Source: Clostridia bacterium
GTDB taxonomy: Bacteria > Bacillota > Clostridia > Christensenellales > Christensenellaceae
DNA: 64,000 bases
Reading direction: 5' to 3'
Assembly: GCA_017439085.1 (NCBI GenBank)
Contig: JAFRTU010000016.1
Span: 126,059 to 190,058, forward strand
In this document: positions 8,305-17,933 of the stretch, one piece after another
How positions within the stretch are numbered: the stretch's first letter is position 1
Layout: each line of letters starts with the position of its first letter
The notes under the pieces: model-generated
The model's database searches: none
What the model saw: the letters and a program-made list of their open reading frames with translations, nothing else
What the model was told of the DNA's origin: nothing
Position numbers and translations under genes: made by a program

Positions 8305-10341
8305 ATGGATTGGGTAATCATCTCGATAGTCGTATCGGTACTGGCTCTCGCCCTTGCCGCATACTTCTACATGTGGGTAAGCAAACAGCCCGGAGCCACC
8401 GGCAAGCTTGAGAAGGTCGGAAGGCTCATAAGGAACGGAGCTTTTACTTTCCTTAAGAGAGAATACAAGGTCCTGTCTGTATTCGTCGGAATAGTGAGCG
8501 TGATAATCCTGCTCTTCTATCCTTCGCCTTTCTGGACAGGCAATATTCTCACTAACCTGACTATGGCCGTGGCCTATATCTTCGGTTCCGTCTTCTCGGC
8601 AGCTGCAGGAGCAGTCGGAATAAGCATAGCCACCATAGCTAACGTTAAATCATCCCTGGCCGCCAAGAAAGGTCTTTCGGAGTCCTTCATGGCCGGCTTC
8701 AGAGGCGGTGCCGTAATGGGAATGGCAGTCGTTGCCACCTCTCTTCTCGGACCGGCCCTAATATATGCAATCACAGGCAATCCGGACGTAGTACTGGCGT
8801 TCAGCTTCGGAGCAAGTTCCCTCGCACTGTTCGCTAAGGCCGGCGGCGGTATCTTCACCAAGACCGCTGACATTGCAGCCGATCTCACGGGAAAGGTCGA
8901 GCTCGGCATTGCTGAAGACGATCCGAGGAACCCGGCAGTCATCGCCGATAACGTCGGTGACAACGTGGGAGACGTTGCCGGAATGGGCGCAGACCTCTTT
9001 GACTCGAACGTTGCATCCTATGCGGCAGCCATGACGATCGCTGCAGTTCTCGGACAGATGAACATACTGTTCTGTTTCGGAGCCCTCGGTCTCGTGGCCT
9101 CCATGATAGGAGTGCTCGTGGCAAGAGTAAAGACCAACGGGGATCCCGGAAAAGCTCTTAACGGAGGTACATACCTCACCTGTGCTCTCTTTGCCGTTTT
9201 CACTTTTGCAGCATGCATGCTCGAAGGCTTTGAACTGAGAGTCTGGGGAGCAGCCATAATCGGAATGCTCGCCGGTGTCGCCATCGGTATCACGAGCGAT
9301 TTCTTCACCGGAGACGACAAGAAACCTGTAGAACAGGTCGCAAAGGCATCCCAGAGCGGACCGGCATTCACGATCCTTTCAGGCTTCTCATACGGACTTC
9401 TTTCATCCTTCCCTTCCCTTGCCGGAATAGGAATAGCAGCTCTCGTATCGTATAAGCTGTGCGCTCCTCTTGGAAGCGATTATGCTCTCCTCGGTATAGC
9501 AGTATCCGCCATCGGAATGCTTTCAGTAGTAGGAATGATAATCTCCAACGATGCTTACGGTCCTATAGTCGATAACGCCAGAGGAATCGCAGAGATGGGC
9601 GAGCTCGGTGACGATGTCATTGAGATCACGGACAAGCTCGACGCTGCAGGAAATACATCAAAGGCAATAACGAAGGGCTTTGCAGTCGGAGCTGCAGGAC
9701 TTACGGTCATATCGCTCCTCACCGCTTTCGCAGAGATAGTCGAGAATGCGGGAGTCCAGTTCAGAGGTTTTGACCTCATGGATCCTCTGGTATTCTTCGG
9801 AGTGCTCATAGGAGCTGCTATCCCCGCAGTGTTCTCCGCAATGCTCATGATGGGCGTCAACAGGAACTCCCAGAAGATGGTCGAGGAGATACACAGGCAG
9901 TTCAACACCATCGAGGGCCTCAAGGAAGGCCGTGAAGGGGTTGAGCCTGAATATGACAAGTGCATAGACATAGCCACCAAGGGAGCCCTTAAGGAGCTCA
10001 TCCCTGCAGGACTCGTTGCCATAGTGACCACTCTCGTAGTCGGATTCGTAGGCGGCGTCAATGCCGTCGGCGGATATCTTGCAGGCAACATCGTTTCCGG
10101 CCTCCTGCTTGCAGTCCTCATGGACAATGCCGGCGGACTCTGGGACAATGCCAAGAAGTATATCGAAGCCGGACACTTCGGAGGAAAAGGCTCTGATGCC
10201 CATAAGGCCGGAGTCATAGGAGACACCGTCGGCGATCCTTTCAAGGATACCGCAGGTCCGTCCATTAATACCCAGATCACCGTCGTGTCGCTGGTCGCAT
10301 CCCTTACAGCTCAGCTGTTCATCAATTTCTCGATCTTCTGA
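8305..10341 (+). CDS. hppA: Membrane-bound proton-translocating pyrophosphatase, K+-independent type
   Basis: 678 residues, about 16 transmembrane helices. It hydrolyses pyrophosphate and uses the energy to pump protons across the membrane. The substrate/Mg-binding motif DNVGDNVGD is at residues 215-223, preceded by KTADIAADLTGKVELG and EDDPRNPAV; the C-terminal motif GDTVGDPFKDTAGPS is also complete. At the position that decides potassium dependence the sequence is GNTSKAIT with Lys453 and Thr456, the state known for K+-independent H+-pumping enzymes. ACAGGAGGAAATC precedes the ATG. It stands alone on the plus strand among minus-strand neighbours. Confidence 0.97.
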   Translation: MDWVIISIVVSVLALALAAYFYMWVSKQPGATGKLEKVGRLIRNGAFTFLKREYKVLSVFVGIVSVIILLFYPSPFWTGNILTNLTMAVAYIFGSVFSAAAGAVGISIATIANVKSSLAAKKGLSESFMAGFRGGAVMGMAVVATSLLGPALIYAITGNPDVVLAFSFGASSLALFAKAGGGIFTKTADIAADLTGKVELGIAEDDPRNPAVIADNVGDNVGDVAGMGADLFDSNVASYAAAMTIAAVLGQMNILFCFGALGLVASMIGVLVARVKTNGDPGKALNGGTYLTCALFAVFTFAACMLEGFELRVWGAAIIGMLAGVAIGITSDFFTGDDKKPVEQVAKASQSGPAFTILSGFSYGLLSSFPSLAGIGIAALVSYKLCAPLGSDYALLGIAVSAIGMLSVVGMIISNDAYGPIVDNARGIAEMGELGDDVIEITDKLDAAGNTSKAITKGFAVGAAGLTVISLLTAFAEIVENAGVQFRGFDLMDPLVFFGVLIGAAIPAVFSAMLMMGVNRNSQKMVEEIHRQFNTIEGLKEGREGVEPEYDKCIDIATKGALKELIPAGLVAIVTTLVVGFVGGVNAVGGYLAGNIVSGLLLAVLMDNAGGLWDNAKKYIEAGHFGGKGSDAHKAGVIGDTVGDPFKDTAGPSINTQITVVSLVASLTAQLFINFSIF

Positions 10342-10357
10342 GATCTGAACAAAAAAC

Positions 10358-10389
10358 AACAGCCGGTGGGCATATGCTCATCGGCTGTT
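10358..10389. terminator. Bidirectional terminator between hppA and the aldose epimerase gene
   Basis: A 14-bp stem with G-T pairs (AACAGCCG.../...CGGCTGTT), loop ATAT. It is followed by TTTT on the plus strand and TTGTTTTTT on the minus strand, so it can serve both convergent genes. Confidence 0.88.
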
Positions 10390-10407
10390 TTATATCCTTT
10401 ATCTCTT

Positions 10408-11454
10408 TCAGATCGTAATGAATCCGTATTCGGTATAGCTCTTAAACCTTGTCCCCTTCCTCAGGATCGTGGGAGAATCCTCTTCCAGATTGATGGAGTT
10501 CGGCATCAGCTCAGTCTCTATCGCCACACCGGCATGCTTTATGAAATGGCCTCCCATGCCTTCGGCAGCGTCAGGAAGATAGTTGCCGGTATAAATGTGA
10601 GCCATCGGAAGATCGGTCGAGATCCTTATCATCCTGCCGCTCTTCTTCTCGTAAAGAAGTATCACGTCATCTGAAGCGTTGAGGCAATATGCATGGTCTA
10701 TACCGTTTGCCCTCCTTATCTGTTCATCATCCGCTTCCACTGCGCTCCTTATGGTCTTTGCTGCCTGGAAATCCAGACATGTCCCTTCAAGCGGAGCCTT
10801 CTCTCCGAGAGGCAGACAGCCTTCGTCAATAGGCATGTACGAGGAAGCTGCTATGGTGAGTTCATGATCCAGTATGTCCTTATCGGTGTCACCGGTAAGA
10901 TTGAAGTACATGTGGTTCGTGAAATTGCAGACGGTATCTTCGCTCGAAACGGCCTCATATTCTATCCTGAACCTTCTGCCGTTAAGGAGATATCTCACCT
11001 TTAAAGTGAGCTCCCCGGGATACCCCTCCTCCATGTCCTTTGAGACATACTCCAGTTCGACACCGTTCTCCAGGATCCTCGGAGTGAAGATCTTCCTGTC
11101 GAAGCCCTCTATTCCTCCGTGAAGATGGTTCTCCCCGTTGTTCTTTGCCACGTTGTACTCTTTTCCGTTGAGGACGAACCTTCCTCCTCCTATCCTGTTG
11201 GCCACTCTGCCCACCACACAGCCTATGTATCCGCTGTCCGGTTCATTGGAGAAGATGTCCTTTTTCTGGAGCACCACATTGTTCCTTACACCATTCCTGT
11301 CGGGAGCATAGATACCGAGTATCTGGCATCCCTTTTGGGAGAATGTCACGCTCAGATAGTCATTCTTCAGAATGAAGACCTCGAGTTTTTCCTCCCTCTC
11401 GTTCTCTCCTCTCGGAGCATTCAGTTTTAATCTTGTTATCTTTAAATTCGTCAT
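10408..11454 (-). CDS. galM: Aldose 1-epimerase (mutarotase), GalM family
   Basis: About 348 residues. It interconverts alpha and beta anomers of hexoses. Family motifs are VVGRVANRIGGGRF, ENHLHGGIEGFDRK (catalytic His), NFTNHMYFNLTG (second catalytic His) and the late Glu in HAGVAIETELMPNS. The ATG at 11454 is chosen because it forms ATGA with the stop of the Mg2+ ATPase gene; an ATG six bases earlier is equally possible. No strong ribosome site is visible, consistent with coupled translation. Confidence 0.93.
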   Translation of the reverse strand: MTNLKITRLKLNAPRGENEREEKLEVFILKNDYLSVTFSQKGCQILGIYAPDRNGVRNNVVLQKKDIFSNEPDSGYIGCVVGRVANRIGGGRFVLNGKEYNVAKNNGENHLHGGIEGFDRKIFTPRILENGVELEYVSKDMEEGYPGELTLKVRYLLNGRRFRIEYEAVSSEDTVCNFTNHMYFNLTGDTDKDILDHELTIAASSYMPIDEGCLPLGEKAPLEGTCLDFQAAKTIRSAVEADDEQIRRANGIDHAYCLNASDDVILLYEKKSGRMIRISTDLPMAHIYTGNYLPDAAEGMGGHFIKHAGVAIETELMPNSINLEEDSPTILRKGTRFKSYTEYGFITI

Positions 11455-14081
11455 AGCCATGTGTCATTATGCTTTAGATAGTTCTTTTTATACGCCTGTA
11501 TCGTGACGGAGTACAGCACCAGCAGTACCAGTATCGCGAACATATATGTCAGCGGGAGCGTCGAAAGGTCGAATATGATGGCGATCGGAGTGAATACTAT
11601 CACGAGCGTCAGCAATGTGATTATGAGGGTCGATATGACGAGCTCCTTTGATGACCTGCTTTCCACAAGAGGTATCCTGTGGGTCCTCAGCATATGGATT
11701 ATGAAGACCTGAGATATGACTCCGAAAGCAAACCATCCCGTCTGGAACATGATCGATTTCTCAACGGTATTGTACTTGAATATCACAAGCATCACCACGA
11801 AGCACAGTATGTCGAATATCGTGCTTATGGCACCGAAAGTGAACATGAACTTCATGAGGCTCTTCGTATCCCACTTTTTCGGCTTCACTATGTATTCCGG
11901 ATCCACTCTGTCAAAAGGCATACCGACCTGTGCAAGGTCGCAGAGTATGTTCTGGATGAGGATGTGGATCGGAAGCATCGGCAGGAACGGAAGGATTATG
12001 CTCGCTATTATGACGGAAAGCATGTTACCGAAGTTACCGCTGGTTGCCAGTTTGACATATTTGAGGACGTTGGTGAATGTCCTTCTTCCGTTTATTACTC
12101 CTTCCTCCAGGACATTGAGATCCTTCTCGAGAAGGATTATGCCTGCTGTCTCCTTTGCAATGTCGACGGCCGTATCTACGGAGATGCCGACGTCAGCCTG
12201 CTTTAGAGGCGGAGAGTCGTTGATGCCGTCACCCATGTATCCGACGGTGTGCCCCATCTCCTGATACAGGCTCACTATCCTCTGTTTCTGAAGCGGATCG
12301 AGCTTTGAATACAGGTGGCAGTTGACCATCCTGTCCTTGAGTTCATCGTCGGTGAGCTCGTCGATCTCTCTGCCGGTGAGACGGCCCTCGACCTTTATGC
12401 CTACCTTATCACAGACGTTAAGAGCAACACCTTCCGTGTCTCCCGTGAGCACAACGGTATCGATACCGTGGTTCCTCAGTTTCTCGATGGCGCTCTTTGC
12501 GCTCGCCTTAGGTGGGTCAAGGAATCCGACGAATCCCATCAGAACCATGTCTGTCTCATGGATGACTCCGAAGGCTCCTTCATTGTGTATCTCATTCTTC
12601 TGTGCAACTCCGAGGACTCTCAGGCCCTGTTTGTTGTACTTTTCATATATGCCATAGACTTCCTTTCTCTTCTCATCATCGAGAAGGGATACCTGTCCGT
12701 CCATGTCGATGTATTTGCAGATCGATATGACCTCGTCAACGGCTCCTTTTGTGATGAGCTGTCTCTTGTTATTGCGGTCACGCAGCACCACGCTCATCCT
12801 TCTCCTGGAAAAGTCGAACGGGATCTCGTCCTCTCTCGTGTAGACCTCCTTGAATATGTTGAGGCCTTCCTTCTCAGCCCTTGAGATTATGGCCACGTCG
12901 ATGAGGTTCTTGAGTCCTGTCTGGAAATAGCTGTTCAGGAACGCATGCTTTAGGACCCTGATGTTGTCATTTCCCTTAACGTCCATGTACTTTTCGAGTA
13001 TGATCTCATCCTCGGTAAGAGTCCCTGTCTTGTCGGTACAGAGAATGTCCATCTGGCCGAATGTCTGTATGGCGCTCAGTCTCTTGACTATAGTCTTCTT
13101 TTTGGACATCTCAACAGCACCTTTCGCCATCGTGGAAGCCATGATGACGGGCAGCATCTCCGGAGTCAGTCCGACTGCTATGGTGATCGAGAATATGAGA
13201 GAGTTCCACCAGTCGCTCTTGGTGAACAGGTTGATAAGGAGCACAACGGGCACCATGATCACCATCATCTTGATGAGGAGGCTGCTCACATTGTCAACGC
13301 CCTTCTCAAAGCTGTTCTTGGTCTGTACGTTCGCTATGGATTTTGCCATTCCGCCGAAATACGTGTTGTTTCCGGTATATAAGACAACTGCCATGGCGCT
13401 TCCGCTGACGATGTTCGTGCCCATGAAGCATATGTTGGACATGTCCGTGATGTCGTCATATTCCTTGATATACGGGAACTTCTCCTGAGGATCCGATTCG
13501 CCCGTGAGTGAAGCCTGATCCACGAACAGGTCTTTCGCTTCAAATATCCTGACGTCGCCAGGCACCATGTCGCCGGATGAGAGCTTTATGATGTCTCCTG
13601 GGACTATGCGGGTGACTTCTTCGGACTGGAGCACCTCGTCTCTTACGACATCGACTTCGTTTGAGATCATGCTCTTCAGTTTCTTGGCTGCGTTGTCGGA
13701 TTTCAGTTCCTCAACAAGGGATATCACGGCTGAGATTATTATCGTAGTGATTATGAGAATAAACGTGGCATAGTCCTTTTCCTTAGGTATGATGACGTCT
13801 GTGACGAAAGTTATCGCCGCCACCAGGAAGAGAACTATGTTGAACGGATTTATGAAAGCATCTTTTATTCGTGTAAAGATGGTATTGGAATTCTGATAGT
13901 CTATGTTGTTCTCTCCGAACTCATCGAGCTTGTCTTCTATCTCGACTATGGAGAGGCCTTCTCGCTGGGTACCGAGCTCGCTGAAAACGGAGTCTATGTC
14001 CATATCTCCGAAGCGTCTGAGCTCGTTTATCATATTGATACGATTCTGTTCTCTTAACTCTTTTTTCTTCATCAGATTCAA
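11451..14081 (-). CDS. mgtA: Magnesium-translocating P-type ATPase, MgtA/MgtB type
   Basis: About 876 residues, P3B-type ATPase importing Mg2+. It shows the phosphorylation site CTDKTGTLTED, the actuator TGES motif (ASLTGESDP), the ATP-binding KGAVDEV and the hinge GDGINDSPPLKQADVG. The N-terminal region LGTQREGLSIVEIEDKLDEFG fits the family. The start is uncertain: an in-frame TTG at 14081 sits 7 nt after AGGAG, while the ATG at 14072 is 15 nt away; I prefer TTG. A minus-strand TATAAT (14133-14138) lies about 50 nt upstream, leaving no room for an M-box leader. Confidence 0.94.
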   Translation of the reverse strand: MNLMKKKELREQNRINMINELRRFGDMDIDSVFSELGTQREGLSIVEIEDKLDEFGENNIDYQNSNTIFTRIKDAFINPFNIVLFLVAAITFVTDVIIPKEKDYATFILIITTIIISAVISLVEELKSDNAAKKLKSMISNEVDVVRDEVLQSEEVTRIVPGDIIKLSSGDMVPGDVRIFEAKDLFVDQASLTGESDPQEKFPYIKEYDDITDMSNICFMGTNIVSGSAMAVVLYTGNNTYFGGMAKSIANVQTKNSFEKGVDNVSSLLIKMMVIMVPVVLLINLFTKSDWWNSLIFSITIAVGLTPEMLPVIMASTMAKGAVEMSKKKTIVKRLSAIQTFGQMDILCTDKTGTLTEDEIILEKYMDVKGNDNIRVLKHAFLNSYFQTGLKNLIDVAIISRAEKEGLNIFKEVYTREDEIPFDFSRRRMSVVLRDRNNKRQLITKGAVDEVISICKYIDMDGQVSLLDDEKRKEVYGIYEKYNKQGLRVLGVAQKNEIHNEGAFGVIHETDMVLMGFVGFLDPPKASAKSAIEKLRNHGIDTVVLTGDTEGVALNVCDKVGIKVEGRLTGREIDELTDDELKDRMVNCHLYSKLDPLQKQRIVSLYQEMGHTVGYMGDGINDSPPLKQADVGISVDTAVDIAKETAGIILLEKDLNVLEEGVINGRRTFTNVLKYVKLATSGNFGNMLSVIIASIILPFLPMLPIHILIQNILCDLAQVGMPFDRVDPEYIVKPKKWDTKSLMKFMFTFGAISTIFDILCFVVMLVIFKYNTVEKSIMFQTGWFAFGVISQVFIIHMLRTHRIPLVESRSSKELVISTLIITLLTLVIVFTPIAIIFDLSTLPLTYMFAILVLLVLYSVTIQAYKKNYLKHNDTWL

Positions 14082-14276
14082 ATGTATCTCCTGGATACAC
14101 TTTCCTCCTTTCGACGCTATTTCTGTGCATATATTATACCCTATCATGCTTTTCAAGTGCCATATCAATAGGTATAGCAAGCATCAAAAAATCACGGAAA
14201 AATCTTCCTTTCCCTATATCAAGAATCTGCATTGCTGATAGAATATAAATTAGAAACGTTAAAGGAATCTATTTAT

Positions 14277-15044
14277 ATGGACGATAACAGAAAGGTATTC
14301 GCTGCAGCGCTCCATGCCGGAAGGATACTCCTGTCCAACGGAGCAGAGCTCCAAAGAGTGGAAGAGACCATGGACAGGATCTGCAGGGCTTTCGGAAGTA
14401 CCGAACACAGCATGTTCCTCCTGTCGAACGGCATACTCTTCACTTTCGGCAGTGAGACAGAGATGATAGCCAGAGTCGAGCATGTTCCGATAGGCGGGAC
14501 CTCCATAGACAAGATAATAAAGGTGAATGCCCTATCAAGAGAACTGGAAAAGAAAGAACACACTCTGGATGAGGCCCTCAGCATTCTGGATGAGATCGAC
14601 GTCAAGAAAAGCTCCAGTCTCATCCCACACGCCCTTTTCAATTCCCTTGGATGCTGTGCATTCTGCTACTGCATGGGCGGGTCCCTGAAGGACAGTTTCA
14701 TATCCCTGGCAGTCGGGCTCCTGATAAGCATATTCATGTTCTTCATGTCCGGACGTCTCAGCAAGTTCACATTCACTCTATCATCCAGCATGATCATAGG
14801 AGGGCTGTGCATACTGCTGTTCGAGATGGGACTCGGAGACAGCTTCGGATCCATGATAAAGGGAGCCCTCGTGTGTCTGACTCCCGGGATACCGCTCATA
14901 AACGGAATAAGGGACATAGCCAACGGAGACTATCTGTCCGGATCAGTAAGGATGCTCGATGTCATAGTGACGTTCCTCTGCATGGCTGTCGGAGTCGCAT
15001 TCTCCCTCAGCATATATAAATATCTGTTCGGAGGTGTGCTGTGA
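14277..15044 (+). CDS. Threonine/serine exporter ThrE, N-terminal module
   Basis: 255 residues. The cytoplasmic first ~115 residues contain AGRILLSNGAELQRVEETM and a VPIGGTSIDKI strand, typical of the ThrE (DUF1212) domain, followed by five hydrophobic helices. Together with the next gene it would form a split version of the amino-acid exporter that is a single chain in Corynebacterium. The ATG at 14277 has AAAGGAATC upstream; a start 45 nt earlier lacks a ribosome site. It is divergent from mgtA. Confidence 0.88.
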   Translation: MDDNRKVFAAALHAGRILLSNGAELQRVEETMDRICRAFGSTEHSMFLLSNGILFTFGSETEMIARVEHVPIGGTSIDKIIKVNALSRELEKKEHTLDEALSILDEIDVKKSSSLIPHALFNSLGCCAFCYCMGGSLKDSFISLAVGLLISIFMFFMSGRLSKFTFTLSSSMIIGGLCILLFEMGLGDSFGSMIKGALVCLTPGIPLINGIRDIANGDYLSGSVRMLDVIVTFLCMAVGVAFSLSIYKYLFGGVL

Positions 15045-15487
15045 ATAACGTGCTCTTACACTTCATATTCGGCCTCCTCGGCACTGTAGCCTACTGCTAT
15101 CTGTTCCATATCCCGAAGAGGTATTACCTGAGCTGCGGATTAATAGGAGGCGTGGGCTGGCTCATATATGTACTGATCCTTAACTGCGGTCTCGGTGACA
15201 CGTTTGCAGGCCTGATATCCACCGTTTTTGTGGCTCTTGCATCAAGGATAGCTTCTGTTTATATGGAGTGTCCCTCAACCGTGTTCCTTTATCCCGGCAT
15301 CCTTCCGATAATCCCCGGAGGAAGCATATATGAGACCGTTTACTTCATCGTTGCAAACGACACCTCTGCAGCCCTCATGAAGGGACTTACGGCAATAAAG
15401 ATAACTGTGGCGATGGTCATCGGTATTGTAATCATATATGAGATACCGCAGAGATATATAGCAAAGCTTAGACGGCACGGAAACTGA
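15041..15487 (+). CDS. Threonine/serine exporter ThrE, C-terminal module
   Basis: 148 residues, about five transmembrane helices (ThrE_2 / DUF3815 family). The motif CPSTVFLYPGILPIIPGGSIYETVY is diagnostic. It starts with GTG overlapping the upstream TGA (GTGA), with GGAGGTG 5 nt before, so the two modules should be made in equal amounts. Confidence 0.88.
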   Translation: MNNVLLHFIFGLLGTVAYCYLFHIPKRYYLSCGLIGGVGWLIYVLILNCGLGDTFAGLISTVFVALASRIASVYMECPSTVFLYPGILPIIPGGSIYETVYFIVANDTSAALMKGLTAIKITVAMVIGIVIIYEIPQRYIAKLRRHGN

Positions 15488-15514
15488 TGCGGATATAAAA
15501 CTTTTCACATGACA

Positions 15515-15570
15515 AAGACAGGACGGAAACGGAAAACCAGAAAAAAGATCTTTCGTTTCTGTCCTGTCTT
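15515..15570. terminator. Terminator hairpin between the exporter and the seven-gene operon
   Basis: The outer stem is AAGACAGGAC/GTCCTGTCTT with an inner GAAACG/CGTTTC stem. It lies between convergent genes and could serve both, though the T-runs are short. Confidence 0.6.
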
Positions 15571-15603
15571 CCAATTGTCTTCAGAAAAGCCTTATGGCCT
15601 TTC

Positions 15604-16530
15604 TCACCTGTTCTCAGCAGTCCTGCTCCTGTCCCCTGTAAAACGTCCTGTCACCAGTATCTCAAGAGTCCTGATGAGGAACAGCGCTGCCAAAGCCGGT
15701 ATATACCAGTTCCATTCAGGTATCCCCTTTGCTTCGAAATATCCTCCTATAAGAGGTATCCTGAGCAGCAGACAGAAGAGAAGACACACTATGCATCCAA
15801 TCAGGTTTTCCTTTTTTAGAGATTCTCTCTGTACTGTGGAAGCATATATCATCCAGAATACCGCAGTTTCAATGAGCACAATCGATATGATAAGGGATCT
15901 TCTCATTTCTTTCGAAGCCTCGATGCCCTTACTGTCGTCCTCAAGAATGATCATGTTCCTTTTACTGAGTTCGTCTGTCACAAGCCCGTAATTGTCCGCT
16001 TTATCAACTATGACCGCGATATTTGAAGCAGAGTATCCTGTGAGTTCGGCCCCTGTCCTTAAGGAAAGATAGACGGTCGGAATGGCTTTCCCATCACTGC
16101 AGACTCCACTGATCCTGGTAATTATCTCCGTTCTCTGCCCCTTTAGTAATATCAGCTTCTCTGACAGTGAAGACATGTCCTTCGAGTCAAGGTTCAGTGA
16201 CCTGAAAAGGTTTTCGTTCACCAGGATGGTATTGTCAGAATAATTGTCCCCAAGAACAACCTCATAGTCTCTGAACTCCTCGCTCTGAGCATATCCGGTT
16301 ACCTTCACCGTCCTCTCATCCATTTTGACGCTTAAGGAAAAAGGAGAGACTTTCGACATCCTCGCTATATGATCTATCTCCTGCAGTACCTCGTATGAAT
16401 CCGTGCCTACCGACAACCGGATCTCCCTGTTTCCCTCGAGGATCACATTCGCAAGTCTTGAAAACAGCGTAAGCTCCAGGATATATCCGAAATACAGCAG
16501 CACTGCAAATAGCCATCTATTCCTTCTCAT
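15604..16530 (-). CDS. Membrane protein with large extracytoplasmic domain, last gene of the seven-gene operon
   Basis: 308 residues, not recognised. One N-terminal transmembrane helix (~7-27) is followed by a ~180-residue soluble region and then about three helices at the C-terminus. The soluble part (DYEVVLGDNYSDNTILVNENLFRSL, later ILLKGQRTEIITRISGV and GYSASNIAVIV) resembles the periplasmic domain of MacB-type ABC components, an inference from pattern only. There is no ATPase motif. Its ATG overlaps the preceding stop (ATGA). The gene ends 30 nt before a hairpin shared with the ThrE pair. Confidence 0.68.
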   Translation of the reverse strand: MRRNRWLFAVLLYFGYILELTLFSRLANVILEGNREIRLSVGTDSYEVLQEIDHIARMSKVSPFSLSVKMDERTVKVTGYAQSEEFRDYEVVLGDNYSDNTILVNENLFRSLNLDSKDMSSLSEKLILLKGQRTEIITRISGVCSDGKAIPTVYLSLRTGAELTGYSASNIAVIVDKADNYGLVTDELSKRNMIILEDDSKGIEASKEMRRSLIISIVLIETAVFWMIYASTVQRESLKKENLIGCIVCLLFCLLLRIPLIGGYFEAKGIPEWNWYIPALAALFLIRTLEILVTGRFTGDRSRTAENR

Positions 16531-17933
16531 TTTCCCGACCTGCGTCCGATCCAGACGATAAGAGCCATGAGGAGCATCCCTGCAAGTAATCCGCCCCCTG
16601 CGATAAAGTAGGGAAAAAGGGTTTTCTCCTCCTTCGCATCTTCCTGCTCGGTTCCCTTTTCCTCTGGGATATCCAGCACTATGGAGTATTCCTTTTCAAC
16701 AGTGATGACCTTGCCGTCATTCGTCTCATATTTCAGGATTATTGAGCCTTCTGTCCGTCCGCTCTTTTCCGCCTCGACGGGATAGGACGCCATTACCTGA
16801 ACATTGAGGCTGGTCTCTGAGCCTCCCTCCATATCTCCCACAAAAAGTGAGGTCAGAGGTTTCAGTCCGTCCACATTCAGTTCACATCTGACGTTATATA
16901 TCGGATCTCTTGTGTAGTTGATTATGCTTATCGGAAGAGAGTATACGTCCCCGTAGTCCACGCGTTTCACGTCATCATCTACAGTCATCTCCACGTTGTA
17001 ATCGGCTGAGATCCTTACAGGTATCTCATCACTTAACGTATATGTCATTACATCACTGTCTTCATAGGTGAAAGATACCGATATATAGTAATATCCGCTC
17101 TTCAGGTTCCTGTCGGCTGTAAACTGAAATGTCAACTCATGATCGCTGTTTTTATCTATCCTGCCGATATAGAACATGTCTGTGTCTTCAGAAAGTCTAA
17201 GTTCATTTTCATCGGCCGAGACCCTGCATACCATGTTCTTAACATATCTGTTCTTGCTGGTGTTAGTCAGTGTCAGCTTAAGTGAGAAAGACTGTCCTGC
17301 AAGGATGTCCTCCGGGGAGATCTCTCGCGATGATATGATGATCATCGGCTGGGACCTGGCGGTCTGTCCTCCTGAACTGTTCTCCTTCTTCCCATCGGTT
17401 ATGCTGACATAATTGATGAATTCCGTCTCATATTTCTGATTCGTATCTTCAAAGACTGCTGAAATGGCTATGTTAACGGGATAGGTCCCGTTTTTTCTGT
17501 CCGCCTTCAGCGGCAGTTCAAATGTCACAAGATAGATCTCCTGGCCTTCTATGACCGTCATCGCGACGGTCTTTTCATACTTTTTTATCTCGAAGGGCAT
17601 ATCCTCAACATTGGAATAGGTCACGGAAGCGGTCAGCACGTCTCCCCTCAGTCCGGATGACGCAATAAGGGGAAGATCTATCACCACTGATCCGTTCTCT
17701 ATGGTAGGAGCATATCCTTTTTCATAAGATGTTCTCATTTTTCCGTAGATCCCTTTTGTCTCGATGGAAATGATGTTTTCATCATCTTCCATTGTCTGCT
17801 GTTCGGGCCCTGAAACCGGGATGTCTTCAGAAATACCGGTCTCACACAGCACTGTCCGGCAGAAAAAGAAAAGCACCATTATCATACAGATCAGGGCATT
17901 CAGCCTGAACCCTTTCCTACAATATTCTTTCAT
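16527..17933 (-). CDS. Secreted beta-sandwich protein with C-terminal membrane anchor
   Basis: 468 residues. An N-terminal Sec signal (LICMIMVLFFFCRTVLC) is followed by about 400 residues of repeated beta-rich modules. The patterns FSLKLTLTNTSKNRYVKNMVCRV and YSLPISIINYTRDPIYNVRCEL look like the NEW3/CARDB Ig-like modules found in surface proteins. A transmembrane helix near 445-463 ends with WIGRRSGK. It probably displays adhesion- or transporter-associated domains outside the cell. It overlaps the ATPase gene by 17 nt. Confidence 0.72.
   Translation of the reverse strand: MKEYCRKGFRLNALICMIMVLFFFCRTVLCETGISEDIPVSGPEQQTMEDDENIISIETKGIYGKMRTSYEKGYAPTIENGSVVIDLPLIASSGLRGDVLTASVTYSNVEDMPFEIKKYEKTVAMTVIEGQEIYLVTFELPLKADRKNGTYPVNIAISAVFEDTNQKYETEFINYVSITDGKKENSSGGQTARSQPMIIISSREISPEDILAGQSFSLKLTLTNTSKNRYVKNMVCRVSADENELRLSEDTDMFYIGRIDKNSDHELTFQFTADRNLKSGYYYISVSFTYEDSDVMTYTLSDEIPVRISADYNVEMTVDDDVKRVDYGDVYSLPISIINYTRDPIYNVRCELNVDGLKPLTSLFVGDMEGGSETSLNVQVMASYPVEAEKSGRTEGSIILKYETNDGKVITVEKEYSIVLDIPEEKGTEQEDAKEEKTLFPYFIAGGGLLAGMLLMALIVWIGRRSGK

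Noticed and set aside
9658..10359. 233-residue minus-strand frame opposite hppA
   Set aside because: hppA is certain on the other strand and this translation matches no pattern.
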